A stretch of DNA of 10,535 nt from Polyangiaceae bacterium (GTDB taxonomy: Bacteria > Myxococcota > Polyangia > Polyangiales > Polyangiaceae), in the NCBI GenBank assembly GCA_025936205.1, contig JAICTU010000326.1, positions 1 to 10,535 of the forward strand, in the 5' to 3' direction. A model generated the notes under the pieces. It saw only the letters and a list, made by a program, of their open reading frames with translations, was not told where the DNA came from and ran no database searches. The translations under genes and the position numbers were made by a program. Positions 1-6,984 of the stretch are shown one piece after another; position 1 is the first letter of the stretch; every line of letters starts with the position of its first letter.

Positions 1-527
1 CCTGGGAAGAACTGCGTGCGCTCCAGTCGCAGCTTCCCGGTCGCCGTCGGTGGGACGGCGGCGCGGCCGCGCTCGTGCGCCCGGGGCCGCGCCTGGCGTA
101 CACCGCGCAGGTACTGCAGGAATCGATGCGGCTGTACCCACCGGTCTACTCGCTGATTCGCGAGGCGCGCGTGGCGACGACGCTCGGGCGCTGGCGCGTG
201 CCCGAGGGGGCGCATGTGCTGCTCGGCGTGTATCACGTGCACCACGATCCGCGGCACTTCAGCGAACCCGAGCGGTTCCTGCCGGAGCGCTTCGAGCCGG
301 AAGCGGCGGCCCGCCTGCACCCGGGCGCCTATCTGCCGTTCGGCGCCGGCACGCGCGCCTGCATCGGCAAGCGCTTCGCCCTGCTGGAAGCAACGCTGCT
401 GCTCGCCACGCTGTACCAGCGCTTGCGCTTCGAGCTCATCCAACCCGGGCCGCCGGGGCACGCGGCGGATATCACGCTGGCGCCGCGCGGCGGCTTGCGC
501 ATGCGGGTGTTGCACAGGCGTTGCTGA
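1..527 (+). CDS. Cytochrome P450, C-terminal part (5' end outside window)
   Basis: This is the C-terminal 174 codons of a cytochrome P450 haem monooxygenase, read in the frame starting at base 3; the gene begins upstream. Visible landmarks, in order: the K-helix ExxR motif (ESMR, bases 120-131) followed by LYPPV; the PERF motif (282-293); and the haem-binding loop FGAGTRACIG, which fits FxxGxRxCxG, with the axial cysteine codon at 360-362. It stops at TGA 525-527 after a normal C-terminal beta region, so this end is intact. P450s use electrons from a redox partner to insert oxygen into a lipid, steroid or secondary-metabolite substrate. The LYPPVYSLIREA and PERF style resembles the CYP4/CYP102-like and related bacterial groups, but the substrate cannot be told from this half. 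No ferredoxin or reductase gene is in the window. In-frame GTG codons inside the fragment (for example at 75) are internal, because homology starts upstream of them. Confidence 0.95.
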   Translation, partial: WEELRALQSQLPGRRRWDGGAAALVRPGPRLAYTAQVLQESMRLYPPVYSLIREARVATTLGRWRVPEGAHVLLGVYHVHHDPRHFSEPERFLPERFEPEAAARLHPGAYLPFGAGTRACIGKRFALLEATLLLATLYQRLRFELIQPGPPGHAADITLAPRGGLRMRVLHRRC

Positions 528-579
528 CGCTTCGATCCGGCGCTTCGTTCCCGTGACGCTTCTGCGCGCAGGGACGTTC

Positions 580-612
580 CCGACGCGTAGCGAGGGCGCA
601 GCCCGGCGTCGG
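580..612 (+). terminator. Candidate terminator hairpin after the P450 gene
   Basis: CCGACGC (580-586) pairs perfectly with GCGTCGG (606-612). A second small stem, GGGC/GCCC around GCA (594-604), is nested inside. It lies 53 bases after the P450 stop. There is no T-tract after it, so factor-independent termination is not certain. A 10-bp perfect palindrome (CTGCGCGCAG, 562-571) sits just upstream. Confidence 0.3.
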
Positions 613-673
613 TCACGCGCCCGTGCGGAGCAGTGAGCCGTTGGCATGCGCGGTGCATCGCGCGCTCGTGCCG

Positions 674-2170
674 ATGGGCTCGAGAGCGGCTCGGGTTGCC
701 GGCGCGGCGAGCGCGCTGCTGCTGGCACGCGCCGAGCCTTCTGCTGCGGGAGGTCCGCTGGGCCCCAACGGCTCGCCGCTGCAGACCAGCGATTACGCCA
801 TCGATCTGTATCAGGGCCCGGTGTTCGCAGGCTCGCGCGTCACCGGGCTGGCGGGTGCGTATGTGGCGATCTCGGAAGACGTCGACGGGGACCTGCAGAA
901 CCCGGCGTCGCCCGCGGTGCGCCCCTTCTTCTCGTACACGCACTTCGACTGGTGGCTGGGCTTCGGCCTGACCTTGCCGGCGACGTTGAAGGGCGTCGAC
1001 TTCTTCAACAGCGGGCAAGCGACGAGCGTTCAGAATGCGCCGGACGCCTTCGTCTTCTTCGTGCCGGCCCTGAACATGCAGTGGGGTGAGCTGGGGGTGG
1101 GGCTCACCCTGGAGCTCTCGAGCTTTGCGCTGTCGAGCCAACCTTCGACGACGGGGTTGGCGGCGAACGTGGGTGCGAGCATCGCGACCTTTCACCTGCA
1201 GTTTGCACATGGCTTCTTTCACAACCAGCTGGTGGCCGGGCTGGGAGCGCGCATCACGTCCTTCTCGGCAAACAATCGCGAGAGCCACGCCAACTTCGGC
1301 TCGGCCGGCAATGGCTACGAGCTCGGCATCCTGCTCAAGCCGGAAGAGCTGCCGTTTCGCATCGGCATGGCGCTGCGCACGGCGATCCGCACGGAGGCGC
1401 AGTACAACGACCGCATGCTGCCGAACGAAAACGGAGATCTGGTGATCGAGACCGACTCCGGAACGGAGTACTACTTGCCCAAGTCCGTCGCCTTGCCCTG
1501 GGACTTGAACGTGGGCGTTTCGTTTCAGCTCGGGCGCCCCATCAATGTGCCCTGGCGCACCAGCTCGGAGATGATCGAGCGCGAGCAGCTCGCCCATCGC
1601 CTGCGCGAGCTCGACCGCGAAGACCAACGCAGCGCGGCGCTGGCGAGCGCGCAGAGCCCCGAAGAACGCAGCGAGATTGAGCTGAGCTTCCTGCGCGCTC
1701 AGCTCGCGGACGATGCCAAGCTAGCCGACGCCTCCGACGCAGCACGCCGCGCCACGGAGCGCACGCTGAGTCAGCTGAACCGTCGCTATTTGCAGGTCTC
1801 GGCCTCCCTGCTGATCTCGGGCCCCGTCGATCAAGCGGTTGGCGTGGAGAGCTTCCTCGCGCAGAACATCAACCGCGCGGGCCAGAAGCGGGTGTACTCA
1901 CCGCGCCTGGGCGTGGAGGCGGGTGTGATCCCGGAGTGGCTGAAGCTGCGCGCGGGCACCTACCTCGAGCCCACGCGCTTCGAGACCAGCGACCCCCGCT
2001 TGCACGCCACGTTCGGGCTGGACGCGCGCTTGCTCGTGTGGAACGTGCTCGGGTTGTGGCCCGACGACTACGTGTGGCGGCTCGGGCTGGGCGCAGATGC
2101 GGCTGCCCGCTATTTCACCTGGGGCTTGACCATCGGCGGCTGGTATCCGCGCTGGCGCAAAGGTGAATGA
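674..2170 (+). CDS. Outer-membrane beta-barrel protein (PorV/FadL-like) with helical insert
   Basis: Probably an outer-membrane barrel. The N-terminus looks like a weak signal peptide: Arg-containing start, short hydrophobic stretch VAGAASALLLA, then a small-residue cleavage region near PSAAGG. Next comes GLAGAYVAI...NPASP (about residues 58-80), the pattern seen near the start of FadL/PorV-type barrels (GxGGAYVAxxDDxxxxxxNPA). The rest alternates aromatic and polar residues as in beta-strands and ends in an aromatic-rich strand (YFTWGLTIGGWYPRW) plus a four-residue tail. Residues about 297-369 break this pattern: a charged, Glu/Arg/Ala-rich, strongly helical segment, perhaps a coiled coil, inserted before the last strands. 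The start is uncertain: ATG 674, GTG 668, TTG 641 and GTG 623 are all in frame and none has a good ribosome site (GGAG at 627-630 would best suit TTG 641). The last codons overlap the next gene (ATGA). Specific function unknown; transport of hydrophobic compounds or a scaffold role are only guesses. Confidence 0.75.
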   Translation: MGSRAARVAGAASALLLARAEPSAAGGPLGPNGSPLQTSDYAIDLYQGPVFAGSRVTGLAGAYVAISEDVDGDLQNPASPAVRPFFSYTHFDWWLGFGLTLPATLKGVDFFNSGQATSVQNAPDAFVFFVPALNMQWGELGVGLTLELSSFALSSQPSTTGLAANVGASIATFHLQFAHGFFHNQLVAGLGARITSFSANNRESHANFGSAGNGYELGILLKPEELPFRIGMALRTAIRTEAQYNDRMLPNENGDLVIETDSGTEYYLPKSVALPWDLNVGVSFQLGRPINVPWRTSSEMIEREQLAHRLRELDREDQRSAALASAQSPEERSEIELSFLRAQLADDAKLADASDAARRATERTLSQLNRRYLQVSASLLISGPVDQAVGVESFLAQNINRAGQKRVYSPRLGVEAGVIPEWLKLRAGTYLEPTRFETSDPRLHATFGLDARLLVWNVLGLWPDDYVWRLGLGADAAARYFTWGLTIGGWYPRWRKGE

Positions 2171-3051
2171 AGCACGCTAGCATCGTGGTGCTGGGCGACA
2201 CGCAGCGCACGACGTTCGCCGAACGCCTGCTGCTCGGTCGCGAGCAGAACGAGCGCGCGCGCCAGGCGTTGATTCAAAAGCTGGCCCGCGAGGAGCGGCC
2301 GGCGTTCGTGGTCCACCTGGGCGATCTGGTCAGCTGCGGCGCCAGTGCCGGCGAGTGGCGCTATTTTGATCGCCTGGTCGCGCCGCTCGGCGCGCTCGGC
2401 ATCCGCATCCGGCCGGTGCTCGGCAACCACGACTACTGGGGACCCCGGGCGCTGGCGCTGCGCCTCGCCCGCAGCCGCTTTCCCGAGCTCGCTCCGCACA
2501 CGTTCGCGGCCCTGAGGCACGGCGAGCTGGGGTTGCTCTGGCTCGACTCGAACCTGGCGGGCGGCGCCGCTGCCGAGCAGCAGCGCTGGTTCGAGGAAAC
2601 GTTGGACGGTTACGAGCACGACCCGGCAGTGCGCGGTGTGCTCGCGTTCGCGCATCATCCGCCGTTCAGCAATGCCCGGCGCCCCGAGCGGACCCGCCCG
2701 ACGCTCGCCCGCCTGCTCGATCCCTTCTGCGCCGCTCGCAAGACGCTGGCCTTGCTGTCGGGCCACGTTCACGGCTACGAGCGCTTTCAGCTGCGAGGCA
2801 AGACCTTCATCGTCAGTGGTGGCGCAGGTGGGCCTCGCGTGCGCTACCGCACGGGCGCCGCTGCACGTCACCCGCCCGCGTACGCCACGCTCGACGGTCA
2901 GCGCCGGGCGTTTCACTACCTGGTGCTGCAGGCGACGGCAGACCAGCTCTGCTTTGACGTGAAGTGTCTGGAGCTGGGCGACACATACCCGCGGGGTCGC
3001 CTGGAGACCTTCGCCTTGCCCTGGCCGGCGCCTGCCGCACCGCCGCGCTGA
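2167..3051 (+). CDS. Calcineurin-like metallophosphoesterase, cytoplasmic
   Basis: A 294-residue phosphoesterase of the calcineurin-like superfamily (Pfam Metallophos), which hydrolyses phosphate mono- or diesters at a two-metal centre. Motifs in order: GDTQ (D11), HLGDLV (D53), GNHD (N87, H88, D89), AHHPP (H163, H164), and GHVHGYERF (H200, H202). GHVHxYER and the following IVSGGAGGPR resemble purple-acid-phosphatase-like members. Motif I has Gln13 where many members have His (DxH), so one metal site may be altered. No signal peptide or membrane segment is seen, so it should be cytoplasmic, unlike most purple acid phosphatases. The ATG overlaps the barrel gene's stop (ATGA), with AGGTGA just before it, matching the anti-Shine-Dalgarno sequence; the two genes are probably translationally coupled. 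Substrate unknown. Confidence 0.9.
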   Translation: MKHASIVVLGDTQRTTFAERLLLGREQNERARQALIQKLAREERPAFVVHLGDLVSCGASAGEWRYFDRLVAPLGALGIRIRPVLGNHDYWGPRALALRLARSRFPELAPHTFAALRHGELGLLWLDSNLAGGAAAEQQRWFEETLDGYEHDPAVRGVLAFAHHPPFSNARRPERTRPTLARLLDPFCAARKTLALLSGHVHGYERFQLRGKTFIVSGGAGGPRVRYRTGAAARHPPAYATLDGQRRAFHYLVLQATADQLCFDVKCLELGDTYPRGRLETFALPWPAPAAPPR

Positions 3052-3058
3052 CACCCAT

Positions 3059-3076
3059 CGTTTCGTTCGCGAAACG
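3059..3076 (+). terminator. Perfect hairpin with TTCG loop (first of two in tandem)
   Basis: CGTTTCG (3059-3065), loop TTCG (3066-3069), CGAAACG (3070-3076): a perfect 7-bp stem with a UUCG tetraloop in RNA, starting 8 bases after the phosphoesterase stop. There is no T-tract after it. Likely an mRNA 3'-end or stability structure for the barrel/phosphoesterase transcript. Confidence 0.45.
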
Positions 3077-3084
3077 CCCTGTTG

Positions 3085-3103
3085 CCAGCGCTTCGCGCGC
3101 TGG
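3085..3103 (+). terminator. Second perfect hairpin of the tandem pair
   Basis: CCAGCGC (3085-3091), loop TTCGC (3092-3096), GCGCTGG (3097-3103): a second perfect 7-bp stem, 8 bases after the first, again with TTCG in the loop and no T-tract. The two together suggest a double 3'-end structure. The next gene starts 115 bases later with its own strong ribosome binding site, and its promoter should lie in that gap, although I could not pick one out. Confidence 0.4.
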
Positions 3104-3203
3104 AAGCCATCTCAACCGGCTGCCGTTGTGCGGGCCCGGCATACGGCTTGCTTTGCTCGAGTCACGCGTCTGCCCTGCGCGCCTTCTGCGCGTCGTGTGA
3201 CGA

Positions 3204-3210
3204 GGGGGAG
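3204..3210 (+). promoter_or_regulatory. Strong ribosome binding site of the DUF1254 gene
   Basis: GGGGGAG lies 8 bases before ATG 3219 and fixes that start. A near-identical GGGGGAGAAA element precedes the 14-codon mini-ORF at 9265. Confidence 0.7.
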
Positions 3211-3218
3211 AAATCAGA

Positions 3219-4727
3219 ATGCTAGTCACGACAAATGGGTCTCCGCAGCGCGAGCTGCCTTATGCAGCGAGAGCGTTCACGCCGGCCCATGGCGATCTAC
3301 CGCGCTCGCTTGGCGTGCCCGCGCAGCTGGCGAACGAACGCTACGTCGAGGCGCTGGCTCGCGTCGTGTACTACTGGGGTTATCCCGCGGTCGAGACCTT
3401 CGGGCGCACGAACATGTGGGAACTGATGAAGGCGGGGCCGGGCATGCTGTACGGCGTCTTGCCCGCAGCGCCCGTGAACATGACCGCTTACGCCGCGGAT
3501 TACCTGGCTCCCGCGCAGCGCTGGGTGGTCACACCGAACACCGACACGCTGTACGGCCTCGGCTTCGCCAACCTCGCGCTCGAGCCAGCGGTCATTCAGA
3601 CGCCGACGCACGCCCCGCGCGGGCACTACTGGACGCTGCAGATCGTGGACGTGTTTACCAACGTCATCCACCAGCTCGGCTCGGCGGCGAGCACGCCGGG
3701 CGGCAAGTTCTTGCTGGTCGGACCCGACTGGACAGGTCAGAAACCCGAAGGTTTCATCGGCGTGCTGCGGGTGCCCACCCACGTGGTCGGTGTGTTCCCC
3801 CGCAGCTTTGCGCCGCGGACTCCAGAGGGCAAGGCGCGCGGGCGCGCGGTGCTGGGGCAGATCGGCATGTATCCGCTGAGCGCCAACCGCACGGGAGAGC
3901 GCAACTTCGACCTCGAAACCATCGCACGCAACACGGTCTTCCCGCCCGGCATCACCGCCAGCATGATCGCGGCCGATCCGGAGGCAGGCAGACCCCACGG
4001 GGTCAATCCCCGGACGTTCTGGGACGAGCTGAGCAAGACGCTGGACGCGAACCCCGCCGTCGGTCCCGACGACCGTGTGATGGCGGACCAGGCGCGCACG
4101 CTGATCGCGCGGCGCGCATCGGACAGCGTGTATCGCGCACTGCTGGACCGCGCCGCGCTAGAGGCCGACGCCGACCTGCGCGCCAGCAGCAGCTACGCCC
4201 AGGTCGGTGTCGACGTGGGCAACGGCTGGCAGCGCCAGGAACACGCTGGCTCCTGGCAGGACGACTGGTTCTCTCGCGCCCAGGCAGCGCTGATTTACCT
4301 GTTCGTCAGCGACTACCGCGAAGCTTGCCACTTCGTCCGCGGCACGGACTCGAAAGGCGCGCTGTTCGACGGCCGGCACTCCTATCGCATCACGTTTGCG
4401 CGAGATAGCTTGCCGCCTGTGGATCGCACGCGCGGCGGCTTCTGGTCGCTGACGCTGTACGACAAGGACTACTTCCTGATGGCCAAGCCGCCCAACGGGC
4501 GCACCAGCATCGGCAGCGTGCACATCGACGCGAGCGAGCTCGAGTTCGACGCGCGGGGCTCATTGACGCTCCACATCTCCGCGGAGCGGCCCACCGATCG
4601 CGAGGCGAGCGCGAACTGGCTGCCGGCGCCGAACGATACGTTCGCGCTGATGGTGCGAGCTTACGTACCGACTCCGCAGATCCTGGATGGCAGCTACCGG
4701 CTGCCGAACGTGGAGCGCGTCCGGTAA
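3219..4727 (+). CDS. DUF1254/DUF1214 domain protein
   Basis: A 502-residue member of the two-domain DUF1254-DUF1214 family (COG5361 type), of unknown biochemical role. The DUF1254 part covers roughly residues 75-205 and contains VVTPNTDTLYG (103-113) and YWTLQIVDVFTNVI (137-150), typical of the family. The DUF1214 part covers about residues 380-485, with GFWSLTLYDKDYF (407-419), NGRTSIG (426-432) and the C-terminal signature ANWLPAPNDTFALMVRAY (465-482), followed by the usual ILDGSYRLPNVERV end. The length is normal for the family and both domains look intact. Many relatives have a signal peptide; this N-terminus (MLVTTNGSPQ...) shows none, so it may act in the cytoplasm. The start is set by a strong Shine-Dalgarno. 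It appears to be monocistronic: hairpins lie upstream, and convergent genes lie downstream. Confidence 0.9.
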   Translation: MLVTTNGSPQRELPYAARAFTPAHGDLPRSLGVPAQLANERYVEALARVVYYWGYPAVETFGRTNMWELMKAGPGMLYGVLPAAPVNMTAYAADYLAPAQRWVVTPNTDTLYGLGFANLALEPAVIQTPTHAPRGHYWTLQIVDVFTNVIHQLGSAASTPGGKFLLVGPDWTGQKPEGFIGVLRVPTHVVGVFPRSFAPRTPEGKARGRAVLGQIGMYPLSANRTGERNFDLETIARNTVFPPGITASMIAADPEAGRPHGVNPRTFWDELSKTLDANPAVGPDDRVMADQARTLIARRASDSVYRALLDRAALEADADLRASSSYAQVGVDVGNGWQRQEHAGSWQDDWFSRAQAALIYLFVSDYREACHFVRGTDSKGALFDGRHSYRITFARDSLPPVDRTRGGFWSLTLYDKDYFLMAKPPNGRTSIGSVHIDASELEFDARGSLTLHISAERPTDREASANWLPAPNDTFALMVRAYVPTPQILDGSYRLPNVERVR

Positions 4728-4750
4728 CCCGCGGGGGCCTGGGGTTGGGG
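4728..4750 (+). other. Palindrome and G-runs directly after the DUF1254 gene
   Basis: CCCGCGGG (4728-4735) is a perfect 8-bp palindrome touching the stop codon. Then come G-runs at 4733-4737, 4741-4744 and 4747-4750 (and GG at 4754-4755). AACCC (4726-4730) can also pair with GGGTT (4742-4746). This could be a weak 3'-end structure or an imperfect G-quadruplex; neither is firm. Confidence 0.2.
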
Positions 4751-4774
4751 TTTGGTGATGACGGCGCTCGCACC

Positions 4775-4812
4775 GATCCCCCTGCTTGCCCTCGCGCCGG
4801 GATCCCCCTGCT
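4775..4812. repeat. Short direct repeat, two 12-bp copies 26 bp apart
   Basis: GATCCCCCTGCT occurs at 4775-4786 and again at 4801-4812 in the convergent intergenic region. The second copy overlaps a GGGATCCC palindrome (4799-4806). The role is unknown and it may be a chance local duplication. Confidence 0.5.
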
Positions 4813-4850
4813 GATCGCCGCGCGACATTTCTCGTTGCAACCGACCGTGC

Positions 4851-4874
4851 CGACGGGAGTTCCCCCACCCGTCG
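4851..4874 (-). terminator. Candidate terminator hairpin between convergent genes
   Basis: CGACGGG (4851-4857) and CCCGTCG (4868-4874) form a perfect 7-bp GC-rich stem with a 10-base loop. It lies 49 bases past the kinase stop on the minus strand and 123 bases past the DUF1254 stop on the plus strand, so it could serve both. There is no U-tract in either direction. Confidence 0.4.
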
Positions 4875-4923
4875 CCGCTCCGGCTCAGCCCCCCTCACCC
4901 GAGCGAGGAAGGCTAACGTGAAG

Positions 4924-6984
4924 CTATTGTGGTGGCGGACCGTGGCGCAGCGCGGGAGCAGCGCGGCCGCGCATGAACTCTGCGGAACGCGAGCACAGCT
5001 CGGTGAGCCGCACCTGCAGATCCTTGATGTCGAACGGCTTCTGCAAGATCACGTCGCTGTTCTGCAGCAAGCCTTGCTCCAGCAGATACAGCGCGGGGTG
5101 CGCCGAGATGTAGAGCGCCTTCAGATCCGGATATTGACCCTTCAACATCTCGCAGATCTTGGGGCCGCTCACCTCCGGGAGCACCACGTCTGTCACCAGC
5201 AGCGTGAGCGTGCCCTTCGCGCGCGAGAGTGCTTCCACCGCGTCCGCGGCCTCGACCACGTCGAAGCCGAGGTCCTCCAGGTACTGACGCACGCTCATGC
5301 GCACGCGCCAGTCGTCCTCAACCAGGAGCACGCGCCCGGCGAACGCCACGTGCACGGGTGCGCGCTGATGCACCACGGGCGCGGAGGCGACCGACGGAAA
5401 GTGGAACACGAAGGTGGTTCCTCTGCCCAGCTCGCTATCGAGCGTGACGCGGCCGCCGAGAGCGCGCGTGACCGCGCGCACCGCGGACAACCCGAGACCC
5501 GTACCTCGACCAGCGACCTTGGTGGTGAAAAACGGCTCGAACACTCGCGCCTGCGTCTCGCGATCCATGCCGCAGCCGATGTCCCGCACCTCCAGCCGAA
5601 TGCAAGGCAGCGTATGCCCCTCGGGCTCACGCGCCTCCAGCACCGTCTCTGTCTTGATGGCCAGGCGCCCCCCGCCCGGCATGGCGTCTCGAGCGTTGGC
5701 GGCCAGATTCATCAAGATCTGCTCGATCTGCACCGGATCGGCCATGACCAGCGCACCCGGTGCGCCCGTCTCGATGCAGAGCTCGATGTGATCACCCAGC
5801 AACCGCTGCAACAGCTTGGAGCAATCGTGGATGGCGGTGTCGATCGCAATGGCGCCGGGACGCGCGCGGTCTTTGCGCCCGAACGTCATCAATTGCCCCA
5901 CCAGCGTGGCTCCGCCTCGCACGGCCGTCAGGGCCTGGCGCGTGTAGTCGCGCGAGCGCTCCATGGTCGTGGTGTCGCGCAGCGCCATGTTGAGGCACCC
6001 CATCACGCCCTGCAGCAGGTTGCCAAAGTCATGCGCCACGCTGCTCGCCAGGGTGCCCAATGCCTCGAGCTTCTGCGCCTGCCGGAGCTCTTCCTCGAGG
6101 TCGCGATCGTCCGTCACGTCGCGCGCGACGCCGACGATCTGACGGCTGGGCTGATCCACGAGGAACGCCCGATCGCGAATCCAGCGAATGCTGCCGTCAG
6201 GGCGTACGATGCGGTACTCCTCGTCGAAAGGGTCCCCTTTCAACAGCAGCCGACGCGCCTCCCGGGCCTGCGGCAAATCCTCCGCGTGCACCGACTGAAA
6301 CCAGTGCTGCCCCGGCGCAGCCTCCGGGTCGCGGCCCCAGACGTGCTGGTAGGCGAGGCTCGCATAGATGATCAGATTCGACTCGTCCGTCTGATAGTAG
6401 ACGTCCTCGACGTGGGCGGCGATCTGGCGGAACCGCACCTCCTCCTCCCGGAGCGCGTACAAATCCGTCACATCATCGAGGCTCGCCAGATAGCGACTCT
6501 CCAACTGATCCTGAAAGCCGGCCACACCGGCGAGCGGGACGATGCGCGCACGCACGACCTTGCCCGCGCGGGTCAGTTTCAGCTCGCGGCTGCCTGAGGC
6601 CATTGCCAGATGCCCCGCGCGTCGTTCAATCTCAACCTCTTGCTCCAGCCCGTGCTCGAACTGCGCCAGCTCGGCGCCGGAGAAGAAGGCCGACAGCTTG
6701 CTCCCCTGGAGCTCCGTTTTGGGCACGCCCAGGAGCTCGGCCGCCGCCGGATTGAAACCGCACACGACGCCGTTTGAATTCAACGTGCAACACGCGACCG
6801 GCAGTAGCTCGAAGGAGCGCAGCAATTGCTCGCGCTCCGCTTTTGCTTCGTGCAACTGCTGCGCTAGCTGTCGCTGATCTACACTCGACGGGTTGGAGTG
6901 GTCCGGCCACTGTGGGCCCCTCCGCTCGAGCCCCAAAACCAATACCCCGCCAATGTCGGTGTCCTCCGGCCTCGCTTGCGACAT
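4924..6984 (-). CDS. Soluble PAS-PAS hybrid histidine kinase with C-terminal receiver
   Basis: A 686-residue hybrid sensor kinase. Order: a possible coiled coil at residues 33-56; a PAS-like domain at about 55-175 with CC at 65-66 and C75; a second PAS/PAC at about 185-295, ending in GVARDVTDDRD; HisKA with phospho-acceptor H318 in AHDFGN; HATPase with N-box LAANARDAM (about 427-435), G1 DIGCGM (468-473), F-box FEPFFTTK (482-489) and G2 GRGTGLGL (492-499); and a receiver at about 550-665 with EDD (556-558), phospho-acceptor D599, S627 and K649. The HDxxN phosphatase residue (N322) is kept, so it may also dephosphorylate its partner. No transmembrane segment is seen, so it probably senses a cytoplasmic signal. 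Start ATG 6984 is supported by GGAGGG (6994-6989, minus strand) with a 4-base gap. The likely partner is the NtrC-type regulator transcribed upstream. No Hpt protein is in the window. Confidence 0.95.
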   Translation of the reverse strand: MSQARPEDTDIGGVLVLGLERRGPQWPDHSNPSSVDQRQLAQQLHEAKAEREQLLRSFELLPVACCTLNSNGVVCGFNPAAAELLGVPKTELQGSKLSAFFSGAELAQFEHGLEQEVEIERRAGHLAMASGSRELKLTRAGKVVRARIVPLAGVAGFQDQLESRYLASLDDVTDLYALREEEVRFRQIAAHVEDVYYQTDESNLIIYASLAYQHVWGRDPEAAPGQHWFQSVHAEDLPQAREARRLLLKGDPFDEEYRIVRPDGSIRWIRDRAFLVDQPSRQIVGVARDVTDDRDLEEELRQAQKLEALGTLASSVAHDFGNLLQGVMGCLNMALRDTTTMERSRDYTRQALTAVRGGATLVGQLMTFGRKDRARPGAIAIDTAIHDCSKLLQRLLGDHIELCIETGAPGALVMADPVQIEQILMNLAANARDAMPGGGRLAIKTETVLEAREPEGHTLPCIRLEVRDIGCGMDRETQARVFEPFFTTKVAGRGTGLGLSAVRAVTRALGGRVTLDSELGRGTTFVFHFPSVASAPVVHQRAPVHVAFAGRVLLVEDDWRVRMSVRQYLEDLGFDVVEAADAVEALSRAKGTLTLLVTDVVLPEVSGPKICEMLKGQYPDLKALYISAHPALYLLEQGLLQNSDVILQKPFDIKDLQVRLTELCSRSAEFMRGRAAPALRHGPPPQ

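Noticed and set aside
723..737. Sigma-54-like TGGCAC-N5-GAGC with correct GG-to-GC spacing
   Set aside because: The -12 box lacks the TT, and the site lies inside the barrel coding region, where it would not serve any gene start.
329..1627. Long minus-strand open frame opposite the P450 end and barrel gene
   Set aside because: Long antisense frames are common in high-GC DNA. The plus-strand products have clear family motifs, and the antisense product has none.
4786..6597. Long plus-strand open frame of about 600 codons opposite the hybrid kinase
   Set aside because: The minus strand encodes an intact kinase with all catalytic boxes. The plus-strand translation is Arg/His/Gln-rich, as expected for an antisense shadow.
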